A DNA stretch of 64,000 bases from Mugil cephalus (taxonomy: Eukaryota; Chordata; Actinopteri; Mugiliformes; Mugilidae), in assembly GCF_022458985.1 (NCBI RefSeq), contig NC_061782.1, positions 26,097,672 through 26,161,671 of the forward strand, written 5' to 3'. Positions 12,135-24,616 of the stretch are shown piece after piece; position 1 is the first letter of the stretch, and each line of letters opens with the position of its first letter. A program made the position numbers and the translations under genes. The notes under the pieces are model-generated. The model worked only from the letters and a program-made list of their open reading frames with translations. It was not told where the DNA came from and made no database searches.

Positions 12135-12776
12135 TTATTGTCTTAAAGTATGATACTCTGGCCTGTTTGACAGTATTGTTGTAGATTTTGAGTTCTGTAA
12201 TATTTCATAATGAACAATTAGTTTTGTTTTCCTCCACTTCCTTTCTGCACTCCTGCATTTCTTTTTCAATTGTTTACAGACTTCATTTCTCCACGGTGGT
12301 GTAGGTTTTGTTCTTATTATTTTAGTTAAAAGTGGAGCCACTGAGTCTAGTGTTGACTTCAGTTTCATACTAAAATCGTCCACAATAAAGTCACATTGCT
12401 GGTAAAACTGCAGCAGGAGTGCTCTGTAAAATCTCAATAAAGCAGCCACTTCAGAAGTTAGGTAGCATTTCCTCACTGTTTTCACCGGGGGATCCTGGTG
12501 GCTAAAACTGGTGATGTTAAAATACACACGGTAGTGGTCAGACACAGCCAGGTCAACAACAGAGGACACATCAGTGGACAGGCCATAAGTTATGACCAGA
12601 TCCTGGGTGTGTCCTCTGTTGTGAGATGGCTGTGTGTCCGAGGTTTTATCTGCATGCAAATTAAAATCACCAGTTATTAAAATTCTATTGTAAGCAGAGT
12701 GTATGATTGATACTAGCTCTGAGAATTCATTTATAAAACAGGAGGAATGATGGGGTGTCTGTATATTGTGATGCAA
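12135..12776 (-). pseudogene. L2-like LINE endonuclease C-terminal part and linker
   Basis: The frame reads ILITGDFNLHADKTSDTQ (the GDFN motif of the endonuclease), then HTQDLVITYGLS and VSDHYRVYFNI (the SDH motif with the catalytic His), then a basic linker with PWRNEVCKQLKKKCRSAERK. The N-terminal half of the endonuclease is missing or out of frame. It lies between the esterase and RT fragments of the same element. Confidence 0.8.
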
Positions 12777-13122
12777 AGAATTTGAGGACTGGTAAAAACA
12801 AAAGCATGATACTCAAATGATGAATTTTTTTTAAAAGAGATTTCATTTGAGATAAGCGAGTTCTTAATGAATGATGCAGTTCCTCCTCCTCTCTTCACTC
12901 CCCTAGTTGTAAATTAAAAATTAAAATAAAGTGGGAAAGCCTCGGTGAGAACAACTGGTGCATCACTGCCAAGCCATGTCTCTGTTAGTAGTAAAATGTC
13001 AAGATTAACTAAAATCAGGTCGTTTATGATAAAAGTTTAGAACACACGTTCAGCACAGCCAACTTCAGTCCGGTTTAAGTGTGAGTGGAACTGAAGTGAC
13101 AGGGACTAGTACCGGGGGGACG

Positions 13123-13797
13123 TCAAACATTGAGGGACGGAGTAGGAGTAAATGGATCGGATAGGCGTGGTTGAGTGTGTAGAGTGTGAAATGCTGGCGG
13201 ACAGGTGACGACTACCGGACTTATTGAGGTGGAGACCGTCAGCGCTGAAAAGATGCCTTCTATCCCAGAAACGGTTAAAATTGTCAATAAAAGCGATGTG
13301 TTGAGGTTTAACAGCCTACTGAAACGACCCATCCCCCAGCCACATGTGGGGGTGGGGCGGGAGTTGTGGAAGTTGCAGTGGAACTGTTTAATTGAGTGGA
13401 AAAGAAGAAGGAAGTCCTGTTTTATTATTTCAGACTGTTGTTTTGAGATATCGTTTGTGCCAACATGTATAATTATTTTATGGGCTTCGAGATGAGATTG
13501 TATGATGTCCGGGAGTTTGTCCAAGATGTCCAGAACGGTCGCACCTGAAAATGATAATATGAGCCCTCCCCTCAATCTTACATTCCTCACGATGGAGTCT
13601 CCAATTAACAGTGTAGTTGGAGGGGGCCTGATCAGCGGTGGAGACGTTACCAGAGGTGGTGGAGATAATGGAAAATGGCGGACAGGACGGAAGCAACTTG
13701 ATGACATTTTTAAAATAAAGTAACGACAGGAGCCACTGTTTGATTCGACAACTATGTCGTGGGTAAATGTGCAGTTAAATATAATGTAAAAATACAA
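13123..13797 (-). pseudogene. L2/CR1 LINE ORF1 with SGNH-esterase segment
   Basis: The 224-residue frame has a proline-rich start, then LLIGDSIVRNVRL (GDS block with the nucleophile serine) and IIIHVGTNDISKQQSE (the GTND block of SGNH/GDSL hydrolases). After that the frame drifts, and the final DxxH block is not readable in frame. Esterase domains are known in ORF1 of CR1/L2 LINEs, so this is a transposon protein and not a host lipase. Confidence 0.75.
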
Positions 13798-13867
13798 TTT
13801 AAATGACTAGCTAATGTGTCAAACTATATCAAATAAGAGACCCTTGTAAAATTTAGTTCTTGGCAGA

Positions 13868-14340
13868 TGTTCAATTCATTCTGGTGGCATCTTCTCTTTG
13901 GAGTCTCAACAAATCATCAGAAGTCAGAGTCCATGTCATCAGAGTGATCTTTATTGCCAGCAAAAAAGGAGAGCAGCATCACAGTGCACAAAGGTCACCA
14001 CGACCCTGCTCTGAGGTGCGAGGGCTACTGTTCTTATCTTTTATACCTTTGGGACCTCACAAGTCACACCCTTGTCCATCCCCTACATTGGGGCACACCC
14101 TCACCAGCCCCTTATTTTAACCAATTATATCATTAGAAATTTCTTCGTCACCGTTGCTGAGCCACGTGACCTTGGATGCAACGTGATCTGCTCCAAATAC
14201 CTTTCTATTTTTTCCTCAGGTTCATCCACCTGCATTTACATCAGTAGCTTTGGAATTTCCATAGGCTCCCAGTTTCACAAAGTTACTCCCGCCCAATTTA
14301 GTCCACTCTTTAGCTCAATTTCTTTAAAATAACCAAGTTT
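13868..14340 (-). repeat. Possible solo LTR, minus strand
   Basis: On the minus strand a TATAAAAG box (14037-14046) is followed about 90 bases later by AATAAA (13950-13955) and a pyrimidine-rich stretch ending in AACA at 13868. That order is U3-R-U5-like. The 5' boundary is unclear and no second copy or coding interior was found, so the call is weak. Confidence 0.3.
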
Positions 14341-14985
14341 ATTGCAAACAAACTAAATTTTACCAAGTGTAATAAGTGCGACTATCTTCTATATACACAG
14401 GTGCTCTTGTGAGGAATACAGTAGATTTAATTTCAGTGCTCTCCCTTTGTGTTCTAGTAGTACATACCTGGTGAAGGCCCATCATATCAAACTTAATGTT
14501 GTAATCAGGCTAATGACATCATGATTGGACATATCATTGTAATTCAGTCATAACCTTATAATCAAACATGACATCATAGTCATTCTGCTTGCATCTATTT
14601 TCCATTTATCTTCTTTTTAGCACATCACAGACTTTAAAATTACACTACAAAACCTCACTCTCCCTCACTATAAATCGATGACATACGCAAAACTCTCAGA
14701 AATGTTGAGGAGCCAGTGAGAGTTGTTGGCAGCTACTGAATGTAACTAATAAAGTAACTTATAATCTAACTTCCAAAGTGGTTTAAAACAGCTGAACAGG
14801 AACAGGAAATTACATAACATTGTCAGGTTTTGTCATTTCTTGACTGGCTGTGAAACATTCAGTCACAAAAGCTTATATTTTAGCACGAAATCTGTCCAAT
14901 CAGAAACCAGGAATGATGTCCCTATCCCTTCCATAATATGAAATATTGTGTTTTTTCAGTGTCTTTGTGTTTTGTGAAATGTTGT
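14340..14985. other. Non-coding spacer
   Basis: AT-rich sequence without a recognisable ORF, motif or repeat. Confidence 0.4.
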
Positions 14986-15312
14986 CGTGTTTTGACCTTC
15001 AGGGCCACCGTACACCCCCTTACAGAACTCTCACACATGCACCCTCCCCCGTCAGCCACGTACACTCACTCACTCCTGCTGACAATCAAACAGACTATCA
15101 GTCCTCAAGACAATCACACACACACACAGCATTTCATAGACTGGAACTTGCACTCAACTGCACTTTATGTCATTACATTATTTACATTTTCTTTGTATAT
15201 ATTTTGGTAGTGTTTTTTATTTGTAAGTGTTGTTCAAATGTCTGTGTATTTATGTGTAATTTTGTTATGTTTCCATAATGACAATAAAGACTCTTGATTC
15301 TTGATTCTTGAT
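14985..15312 (+). mobile_element. LINE 3' end with (ATTCTTG)n-type tail
   Basis: A terminal non-coding segment ends in AATGACAATAAAGACTCTTG, then three copies of GATTCTTG. Short tandem tails of this kind are typical of 5'-truncated CR1/Rex1 LINE insertions. No RT remains. Confidence 0.55.
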
Positions 15313-17420
15313 GTGGTGGGACACATACTCCCACATTAGTGAGATGTCTGACCCTGAGGAGATGCACACATCTTATCTAACCTTGGATGAATGGATGTTA
15401 ATGGGAACAAGTGTTATGCTTCTCTTTGTTGTTCTGGATGAGGTTCTCACACTAGTGTTCGTTCTCTCCTCTACATCTGAACAGGCAGAATGCGACATGT
15501 AGGATGTGAATTAAAAGTGGAAGTAGGAGAAAAAATATATATAACAATATATATGTGTGTGTGTCCATTTGATGGATTGACATTGTCAAAGGTGTAACTA
15601 TGTTTGCTAAACCACTCAAGATTCAGTGGAAGTAATGATCAACCATTTTATATGTTATGTACGAACACTAGGTGATGAGCAAATTAAATATTATCTTACA
15701 GGGACAGCTGTTGAATGGCAACCTCAAAAACATTTCTCTTTTCCTGCTTCTTACTACATGGAAAAATGGACAAAAGTGATCGTATACAATGCTGTGTGAA
15801 GGAATGAGTGGGTTAAATGTAGAGAAAGAATTTCCCACTGAGGATCAATAAAGATAAAGGAGAAAAAAATAATCAGATTACATAAACCTTATCGGATAAA
15901 TTATGAACGGGCATTTTATTTAGTTCTTAATAAGCAAAGAAAAATTATGATAATCACATTCAGATATACTCTTCTAGTTTAGAAACTGTAACTCTGGAGA
16001 AAGTCCAGCCTTTTAAAGATTTACAGACCCATATTTTGAAATGCCACTTGTCACTTGTGTTGTGGAAATATGAGATTCGTGGAAATGACACTGAAGATTC
16101 AGATGGCTTGTGTTGAAATAAGGTTTACTAATATCAGGAGAAATAGTGACAGCTGTTCATGCATTTGGAGTCAGAACCATTCTGCCGAGCCAACCATGAC
16201 AGGAGGAATATAAGATGTGACATTAGGTGTGAGGTCAGCCGCTGACTATCACCATCTGTGGCAGCAGTCAGTCTATCCAGCTAACCTTGTATACCCTGTT
16301 TTGTCTATGGAAGGAACACAAACAAGACTAGGTCAAAGAGACCTGTTTAACATATTTTTTTTTTCTTCACAAATACTCAGCAAAGTAACTCTCTAACTCT
16401 TTTTATTACACAGCTTCTTCAGTCAATAAATGAATTAGGGAAATTAGCTTTCCCAACTTTTAAGACTCAAATCACAGGGCAACATCCTAGAGATCTGCAT
16501 AACAGCTTAGTAGCCTCTTTTGAGGGCCATGCTGTCTGCTGTCTGTACTTCTCTTATCAAAGGCACAAGGTAAGCTAAATAGCAAACACCCTGCAGAACA
16601 AAGTCAGCATACAGCTAGAAGCTTTATCCCGACAGACTAAATACACTCTCTCCAGGAGCGGAGCAACACGCACAACTGATAAACTATCGCTGGTGCCCAA
16701 ATCAAGGTTGTAGCCCACACCCTAGAAACATAAGGAAACATTGTGCAAGGCATGAATCTTTATATGGGGAATATAATGTAAACAATCCCTCAACTGTGTT
16801 TTTCTCTGTTGAAATGGCAGCAGAACAGTTATGAATCATAATTTGTGCAACTCTAATAATACCTCAGTTAACACAGAGGGAGTGAAGGGCTGGGGTACAC
16901 ACTGTGGGCTCAAAGGAAATTCAGATCAGTTGGTTTGGGCTAAACTAAGGGAAATTTTATATCTAAATGCTCCATTACTGTCCAAAAAAAGTTTTCATAC
17001 CTCCATTGCAGTGAAATATTGCATTAAGTATCACTCTCACGTCTTCAAGTGCAATTTCTTTTAGTATAGTAATAAACAAAATAAAAATATGTAAGAAATT
17101 TTGAGTATTGGGTAATTTTGGTTCCAATGGTCCACTAATGAAGGCTGTGTGTTTTATTAAAAGACACATTTTCTGCTGCTGTGCTTCATTTCTTTATAAA
17201 GCCAACACGTTTGAAAATTCTTCAGACAAAAATGGCGTGTTTCCTAACACAGGAAACACGCCTGAAGATATAGATTCTCAGCCAGGAAGGCTAAAGTTGC
17301 TGCCAGATGAACCAACAGCTTGGAAGACAAACCAAGATCTGGGCATTTAAGGGTTTCTTCAGCAAGAAATGCTAGCATCCTTATTTGCGCATGCAGAAAA
17401 AAAGGAGCTCCAATAGCAGT
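15312..17420. other. Non-coding spacer
   Basis: Two kilobases of AT-rich intergenic sequence. Only short unsupported ORFs and a short TATATATGTGTG tract near 15550 are visible. Confidence 0.4.
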
Positions 17421-18195
17421 GGTCAAACCAGACTGGTATCCAGGTGTCTCCTATGGAAACAGCTCCCAGTTTGTATTCGGGAGGCAGACACAGTCTCTAC
17501 TTTTAAGGTCAGGCTTAAGACTTTCCTTTTTGACAAAGCTTATAGTTAGCAAAGTTATAGCTAAAGCTTATAGTTCTATTACTAACCGCTGTGTCTCACT
17601 CTCTCCCCTCCCCTCCGCTCCCCCTCCATCTTCTTGTGAGGGTCTCTGGTCTGGAGTGCTGAATATCTGACCTGTGGAGTTCTAAGCTACATCTGCTGCT
17701 GTGGCCTCATCAACGAGCCCAGTCTTCATGGTCTGGAGTGCTGTGTATCAGACCTGTGGAGCTCCATAAACTACATCTGCCCCGGTCTTCATGGCCTCCT
17801 CTCATTGTCTGCTCCTACCTAGATGAACAATTCACCAACCTGCCCATGATTCCTGTCACATAAGATCATCAGCTATGTGTTACATTATTAGATTCTACGT
17901 GTTTCCTTCAGCTTGATATATGTATCTATGACAGAAGTTTGTTCTGTTTCTCCTGTTCTTCTTCTTTTCTTTTCTTCTTCTGTTTCTAGCGGCTGGCCTT
18001 CGGCAGATGGGTCCCTCCATATGAGCTGGGTTCTGCTCAAGGTTTCTTCCTGTTAAAAGGGAGTTTTTCCTTGCCACCGTTGCCCTCAGGCTTGCTCTGG
18101 AGGTTGCAGGCTGGTTTTTGTGAAGCGTCTTGAGACGATTTGTATTGTTATTGGTGCTATAAAAATAAAACTGAATTGAACTGAATTGAACTGAA
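17420..18195 (+). mobile_element. LINE 3' end (RT C terminus plus long 3' UTR)
   Basis: Near 17440-17560 one frame gives a GGRHSLYF/TFKVRLKTFLFDKAYS-like segment, typical of the last residues of some fish LINE ORF2 proteins. A characteristic 3' UTR follows: GGTTTCTTCCTGTTAAAAGG near 18042, GTCTTGAGACGATTTGTATT near 18128, and a (TGAAT)n tail at 18172-18196. The last 110 bases recur at 58210-58320. A diverged copy of the middle section lies at 63060-63620. Confidence 0.6.
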
Positions 18196-18254
18196 TTGAG
18201 AGGAAACCGGAGAACCCTGAGAAAACCCACACAGACACAAGGAGAACATACAAA

Positions 18255-18490
18255 CTCCGCCCAGAAAGATCATCTAAAGAGCATCATACTAACAGTAAAA
18301 TCTGCTGGTGGTAGTGTGATGGTCCAGGGCTGTTTTGTTGCTTCTGGACCTGGAAGACTTGCTGTGATAAATAGAAGCATGAATTCTGCTGTCTACCAAA
18401 AAATCCTGAAGGAGAATACCTGTTCATGACCTCAAGCTTGAAGCGCACTTGGGTTCTGCAGCAGAACAATGATCCAAAAAAATTTTTCTG
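18255..18490 (+). mobile_element. Tc1-like transposase fragment
   Basis: The frame at 18260-18429 reads SAGGSVMVQGCFVASGPGRL, then AVINRSMNSAVYQKIL. This is the block around the second catalytic aspartate region of Tc1 transposases. A frameshifted piece around 18440-18480 (VLQQNNDPK-like) continues it. Terminal inverted repeats are absent. It lies directly after a reverse-oriented piece of repeat family A (18200-18265). Confidence 0.7.
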
Positions 18491-18599
18491 ACATGGCCAT
18501 TTCGATTTTGTCTTCCCTTAATAATACTAACCTTCATTTAAAAATTGCATTTTGTGTTTATAATATTTAAATTGGTTTGATTATCTAAATCATTTCGAG

Positions 18600-18740
18600 T
18601 TGGAATCTGACTCGACCTTTCTGGAGTTTGCATGTTTGTTTGTCTCTGTGTTAGCCCTGTGATAGACTGGCGACCTGTCCTGTCCTCTCGCACGATCACA
18701 GCAACTTCCACAATCCTAGTGAGGATAAGTAACAAACATG
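18600..18740 (+). repeat. Repeat family A copy
   Basis: The block TTAGCCCTGTGATAGACTGG, then CGACCTGTCC and GTGAGGATAAGT match the copies at 8600-8800 and 49445-49685. The middle is deleted compared with 8600-8800. Confidence 0.6.
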
Positions 18741-19429
18741 CAAAAAAATCAGAAATGGTCTCCAATTTGGCCTCCCTGAACCTAAATTCACAGTGGGAAT
18801 CTACAGAGGATTAGGGACACTACTTGTCCAGATGCAGAGTGTGTTGTGTTATAGTGTGGTTCATAAGTCAGTGAATTTTTTTTTCTCAAATCCACATTTT
18901 TTGAACATTATAGAGGAAAATCTTAGCATGGCTTAGTGAAACACTGTCATAAATGTCAGTCAATACCTGAGTTTTTGCTGTGGCAGCAGTGACTACATCC
19001 ACAAACAATACGTTAGCTGTAACCAAATGAGCTAGCTCAGGCTCTTCCTGATGTCTCACACCAGTCTCTTCATTGCTCTGTCCATTATGTTGACATCCTC
19101 TCCAATATAAATGGAAATGACCTCGGTGCATCATGTCTTCAACAACACTATACATTGCAGAAACATATTGATTAGATTTGGTGCCATTTGTCCTACCACA
19201 TCTCAGATTAGCAGCTATCTGACTATGGACTACGGCGACTGACTATTACACTTTGCTCTAGCGTCAGCTGCAAACTTCCGCTGGCTGTGACATTTCACAG
19301 TGTGCTCTGCGAACTGACTCACAGGTTTTTTATAGGTGGTAACTAGGCAATAAGATATTTTTTTGTGTGCTACGACACAAGACATGAACATGGACAGATA
19401 TATGTAGTGTGAACAACATGATGACAATA

Positions 19430-19575
19430 ACAATATGACAGTATATTTGACAATTATTACAATTATTGTAGCAACAGGAATAATAATAACCACAATAATA
19501 CTGATACTGGATACTAATACTACAACTACTACTACTACCAACAACAACAACAATAACAATAATAATAATATGATG
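19430..19575. repeat. Impure trinucleotide-rich tract
   Basis: Imperfect AAT, ACT, AAC and ATG units with no ORF of substance. The valine/isoleucine-rich reverse ORF is a low-complexity artefact. Confidence 0.8.
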
Positions 19576-20045
19576 ATGATAATGATGGCAATAAAGGGAA
19601 GATTGAGCAGGAGGGGGTGGAAGAGGCATGGGTATATTTACTTGAATTAAATACAGGGGTGCCGCCAGTCACATTGGACCCAGAGGACGCCAGACTGCAG
19701 CTCCCCAACACCTCCGCTCTTACCCCACCCCCACACACCCCAGAGTGCATGCAGCACAACACCTTTATATTTGTTTGTTTTTGTTTTGGTTCCAATAATA
19801 TAAGTAATGCATTAAAATCATAGTGCGTGTGGTGTGTTAAAAACAGGCTGGGGCGTTGACTATTATGCTGTTTGTTTGCTCTATGTGTCCCCTTTCCTTA
19901 TACTGGTGTGTAGTGCATTAAAAAAAGGGGATGTGCTACATGGAGACACTCCAGGGCAGAAAACCCTCCAGGGTGAGTAGATCAAAGGACAGGCCCACGC
20001 CAGCCACAGCAGGACCCGAGGCAGAGCCAGTATATAACAGAAAGA

Positions 20046-20230
20046 ATGCATAATAATAATAAAAATGATAATAACAATAATAATAATAATAATAATAATA
20101 ATAGCAGCATTATCACTATCATCTTTACAGTTGTATCTGTTCTCTCTTCCTCACACATTCCATGCCTTAGGAGTTATTTGATAATAAAAATGAAATTATT
20201 GATATTAATAATAATAATAATAATCATAAT
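20046..20230. repeat. Two (AAT)n microsatellites
   Basis: AAT-rich runs lie at about 20046-20103 and 20205-20230, separated by ordinary sequence. Confidence 0.9.
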
Positions 20231-20256
20231 AGGAATACCAGCATCAATCACAACAA

Positions 20257-20260
<4 letters not shown>

Positions 20261-20298
<38 letters not shown>

Positions 20299-20312
20299 GT
20301 GGGTGGGTGGGT

Positions 20313-20349
<37 letters not shown>

Positions 20350-20456
20350 GGTAGGTGGGTGGGTGTGTGTGTAAGTGGGTGGGTGTGTGTGTGTGTGTGG
20401 GTGTGGGTGGGTGTGTGTGGGTGTAGGTGGGTGGGTGGGTGTGTGTGTGTGGTGCA
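20261..20456. repeat. GT / GGGT compound satellite with G-quadruplex motif
   Basis: (GT)n alternates with runs of GGGT and short GTAA or GTAG breaks. At 20301-20315 the plus strand reads GGGTGGGTGGGTGGG, four G3 runs with one-base loops, a canonical intramolecular quadruplex motif. A second near-match (one GG plus three GGG runs) lies at 20426-20439. Confidence 0.95.
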
Positions 20457-20599
20457 TGTATATGTGTGCGTGTAACACTGGTAAGTACTAATTATTTTAT
20501 GTGAGGATAATGCTATCGATTGAGATAGTTAGATAACAGACAAGAAAAAGAAGTATTGAATGGAATTATGTTTGCAAAAATGTGATAGAATCTGACCAG

Positions 20600-22440
20600 A
20601 CAGACCAAGTTTCTGTTTTGTTGTTTTCCAGAGAAATGTGGTTTGAAAGACGGTTCCTCCAATGAGCCAAATGTATGTTGTTTTTTGATTTCCAGTTCAT
20701 GAGAATAGTTTTCATGGTGATGGTTAGGGCCTAGCTGTTTATTGTTTGCTTTGTCCAGGTCAAGAAATGTTGAGTCTCCTAAAAGGGGTAAAAGAATGTG
20801 GGATAGTGTCTCTGTGACCTCTTTCTAAAAGTAGTTGACAGGTGTGCAGAGCCATGTGGCGTGAAGGTATGTGTCAGGACAATTTTGTGTGCAGTGTGAA
20901 CATATTTCAGACGTGCCTCCTATTCTAAACATCTTGCACCCGCTGTAGTGAGTTCTATTGTATGAGTCTTTAGTCACAGTACACATGTTTTTACAGATTT
21001 GGGTCCAGAAATCGGCATTGGGAGCAATGGGGAGGTTTGTTCCCATTTTATTGCTGGTAGAGAAATGGACCTGTCTGACTGTAGTATTATTTTACACATT
21101 TTGGAGAGGAGTCCTGGGGAAGGAATTTTAATCAATTCAGAGACTGTATCTGGAAGATATAGACTGATATTTCTGTTGTTAATCTTTGATCAGATGGCTG
21201 ATTTTAATTGATACTATTCTAAAAATTGGTTGCTCCCAATGCTGTATTCCTGGACCAAATGAGAGAATGGAACCACGGTGTTAGTATGAAAAATGTGTCT
21301 GAGGTGTGTGATGCCCTTTATAGCCCATGTGTGAAAATTCAGTGTTTGTTTGTTGCCAAGGAAATCAGTATTATTCCAGATCAGTGTCAAAGTACATGGT
21401 GCAAGGGTGGAGTTTGTGATTCTGTGGAGTTTCTACCAGGATGTCAGAGATGAGGCTATTGTTATGGCCTTGAAACATGGGTGGTGTTTGATGAATTGAC
21501 TGAGAAATGCAGTGTCTGAAATCTGAGTGGCCTTGCAGAGTGCTTGTTCTATGTCTAACTGGGTGTTATCTGAGTGACTGGGATGAATCCATATATATAT
21601 ATTGTGTAACTGATTTGCCAGAGAGTAGTGGTAGAAATGTGGGGCATCTAAGTCTCCTTGTAATTTTGGGTTCTGAAGAGTGGTGAGTTTGATCCGAGGT
21701 GTTTTATTTGTCAAGTAGAATTTGGTGATGATTGAGTCTAATGATTTGAACCAGGTGTGAGTGGGATGAATTGGAATCATTGAGAGCAGAAACTTTATTT
21801 AAGGAAGTATTGACATTTTTACCAGTGCTATCCTGTTCAGAATGGATATTCCTAATTTAGATTGTTGTCTATGGTTTTCAGTAGTGGGTCAAAGTTCAGT
21901 CCAATCAGCTCTGACAGCCTGGTTTGATGAAAATGGAAAATAGTGATGGGAGAATAGGCATCCTTGCCTAGTTCCCTTGTGCAGTGTGTAAGGTTGTGAT
22001 GTCAATCCATTAGTACTGATGGTGACTTAAGGTGCAGTGTAGAATATCTCGATCCATTTAATCCAAAGTCAAACTTATGTAGTATGGTGAAAATAAATGT
22101 CCAGTTTACCCTGTCGAAAGCTAAGGTAGTTATGATGGTGTCTTCTTTTTTCAGTGATGAATAATGAATTGAATTAAACAATCTGCGTGTATTATTGGAT
22201 GCCTGTCTACCTTTGATGAAGGTGGTCTGATCCAAATGAATTATGAATGGTGTGACTTTTTCTAACCTATGAGATAATGTTTTATTGATGATTTTGATGT
22301 CTCCATTGATCAGAGATATGGGACAGTAATTTGATGGCAAAGTTGGATCCTTATTGGGCTTGGGTAGAAGTGAGATTACGACTGTATTAGGCAATAAGAT
22401 TGACTCACTGCGGTCACTGTTCTGTTCTAGCTTTGTGATC
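20600..22440 (-). mobile_element. L1-clade LINE fragment (RT to C-terminal region)
   Basis: On the minus strand, 22394-22002 reads VISLLPKPNKDPTLPSNYCP, then ISLINGDIKIINKTL and IHLDQTTFIKGRQASNNTRR, which are the opening RT motifs of L1-type LINEs. Further along, 21780-21433 has TWFKSLDSIITKFYLTNKTP and LDAPHFYHYSLANQ, and 21046-20825 has a cysteine-rich ICSHCTQNCPDTYLHATW segment near the C terminus. Between 22002 and 21780 the catalytic YADD region is missing. Two or more deletions or frameshifts make it non-functional. Confidence 0.8.
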
Positions 22441-23215
22441 TTTTGTGCACAGGCTGTGTATTAAATATATTATTGCTGGTTTATCCATGCCTCTCCCTTT
22501 TAATTGTTATTTTCAATTATGTTATGTGACATGTGAATAATAATAATTCATAACATGATTAGTCTTTTTGTGAGTTTAATGCCCACAAGTAAAATGGTTC
22601 TCATTGAACGGTATGTTTGTTTACACTGTTGAAGTTAATGATGTTAATACCATGTCTGGGTCAAATAATACAGGACACAAGGTCATGTTTGGTCTGACAG
22701 GGGTATGCAGGTTGCTTCATTGGGAAGGAAAGTGATAAAAGCATTAAGAGCTACTAGCATTAACAGATGCATTTTCAGATGAGTGTCCATTTCGGCAGTA
22801 CTTTTGTATAGTGGCATCTTTGCATTAGGAGCCCATTAGAAGGTGCTGCTGTGCCAAAAAAAAGTTTCCTGTGTCAAAAATGTGCATAAGTTAATAATAA
22901 TAAACGTATATTAATATGATAATATACAGTATGTTAGAGTGGTACAACGTAATGGTTACCATTGATACTTCCCAGGGAGAAGGTTTTAAGATTTTCTTTC
23001 AATGACCCACCAGAATTTGCAAACCAAAATTGCCACTGCTTTTGTATTGTAGGTTTTGCTACACACTTGATAAACTGCTGCTGATTTGCTGCAATTACCT
23101 ACTTGGTTTCTCTCCTGTCTTCTCAGAGGGGCTTGTGTTGTTTTTGTAACGTGATTAGCTACTAGGTGACTTCATGCCTATGAACAACTAGATACTGGTC
23201 ACCCTGACATCCAGT
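22440..23215. other. Non-coding spacer
   Basis: No ORF or repeat recognised. Confidence 0.4.
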
Positions 23216-23560
23216 GTCCAATGAAGACCATGGAGTAGCTGCCCCAGGTCCACTACAACCTACAATCTCGACCCACTGCAGTTTGTGTACCTGAAGAAGT
23301 TAGGGGTGGAGGACATGGGGAATGCTGCTCTGAGGTTCATGTTTTTTTGACTTCTCCAGTGCATTCAGCACCATCCAGCTCCTGTTACTGAGGGACAAGC
23401 TAACAGAGATGGGAGTGAACTCACACCTCACTTCCTGGATAGCGGATTATCTCACTGGGAGACCTCAGTATGTCTGAAGCTATTGTGAGCAGCACTGGAG
23501 CACCACAGGAAACTGTACTCTCCCCTGTCCAATTCGGCATGTTTTTTTCATTTTATATCA
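23215..23560 (+). mobile_element. LINE reverse transcriptase fragment
   Basis: Frames around 23335-23540 give FFDFSSAFSTIQLLLLRDKL (RT motif A), then LTSWIADYLTGRPQYV and, after a small deletion, GAPQETVLSPVQFG (motif B). It resembles Rex/CR1-type RT and is truncated at both ends. Confidence 0.6.
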
Positions 23561-23984
23561 GCTGTATAAGTTGAAAGACTGAATGACTGTCTCTCATGCA
23601 TCTAAACGTTATCATCCAAATAGTGTCTTTTGAACTAAACTATGTCATAAATTTGCTCTTAATTTTAATTGGACAAAAGATGGAGTGGCTTCACCTCTCA
23701 TGCATCTGGCCACCAAGCTGTTCAATACTCCCCAGCCATTTAAAGTGATTATGGTTTTCAGTGTGTCAGGACCTAATGTTTGTCCTGGATAGAGATGATA
23801 CATAGACAGTTAACCAGTCTGGTAGTTGAAAGAATATCCCCATTTCTAGCCTGTCTCCAAACACCACTCTTCTCTCACTCACCTCTTAAATGTTATCATC
23901 AATTTCCACTTAACCTCCTGATGACCCCTTAACCTAAAGGTCATTGGTGTCATCCATCAAACCTTTGACAGAAGATCTACACCT

Positions 23985-24395
23985 GGGGTGTCAAACTCAT
24001 TTTGGTTCAGGGGCCACATTTACCCCAATTTAATCTGCAGTAGGCCGGACCAGCAATATCACAGAACAATAACCTGTAAAGTAACAACTACAGATTTTTT
24101 CTATTTGTTTTAGTGCAAAGAAGAACATGTAAACTTACACATTTAAAAAACTGCTTAAAAAAAAGAAAGGAGTTTCTTAAGAAAAATAAATGCAATTTGG
24201 GTACATTGCTGTCTGCTCTGTAGTCCTGGGTCTCAGTGTTGTGTTCTGTCCAGTTCTCTGACTAAACTTGAGGGAAGAAGTTATTTTCATTGAAAAAATG
24301 CCTTGTCTTGTATGTAATTTTGTCACTTTGCAAATTCATGTTGTGGGCCATATTAGACCCTCTGGTGGGCCGCTTTTGGTGGGTTTATGTACGTA
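23985..24395 (+). mobile_element. hAT-like non-autonomous DNA transposon
   Basis: Begins with GGGTGTCAAACTCATTTTGG and a GGGGCCACAT block, and near its other end has TGGGCCATATTAGACCCTCT and GGTGGGCCGC. The 'GTGTCAAACTCATTT ... GGGCC' signature is common to vertebrate hAT-type MITEs. The far terminal repeat is eroded. No transposase is present. Confidence 0.55.
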
Positions 24396-24616
24396 ATACT
24401 AAAGTCATGTGTGCATTTTCACAAGCACAAGCAACGGTGTCCCTTATTGTATATAGTACTCCCAAATAATAAAGTGAATATTTACACTGTTTCTTTTAAA
24501 GACCATGTTCAGATCTGACCTTACTATAGACCCATGTAAAACAGTGTTTGGCTGTAATGATAACAACTGGAAAAGGCATTCTTTGTATAGAAGTATTCAT
24601 TGTGTCATTTCTTGAC

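Larger units (their letters stand above)
10085..13800 (-). mobile_element. L2/CR1-type LINE, nearly full length but decayed
   Basis: On the minus strand three LINE modules appear in the expected order: an ORF1 with an SGNH-esterase segment (13797-13123), an endonuclease C-terminal part (12776-12135) and reverse transcriptase (11605-11077). A structured 3' UTR follows, ending near 10085 in GCTATATAAATAAAGTTTGA and a short TGATTT-type tail, typical of L2-like elements. The modules are separated by frameshifts and small deletions, so the copy is dead. The 5' end is near 13800 but not sharply defined. Confidence 0.75.

Noticed and set aside
19230-19629. Hydrophobic valine/isoleucine-rich reverse-strand ORFs as a membrane protein.
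   Set aside because: They are produced by impure AAT/ACT trinucleotide repeats.
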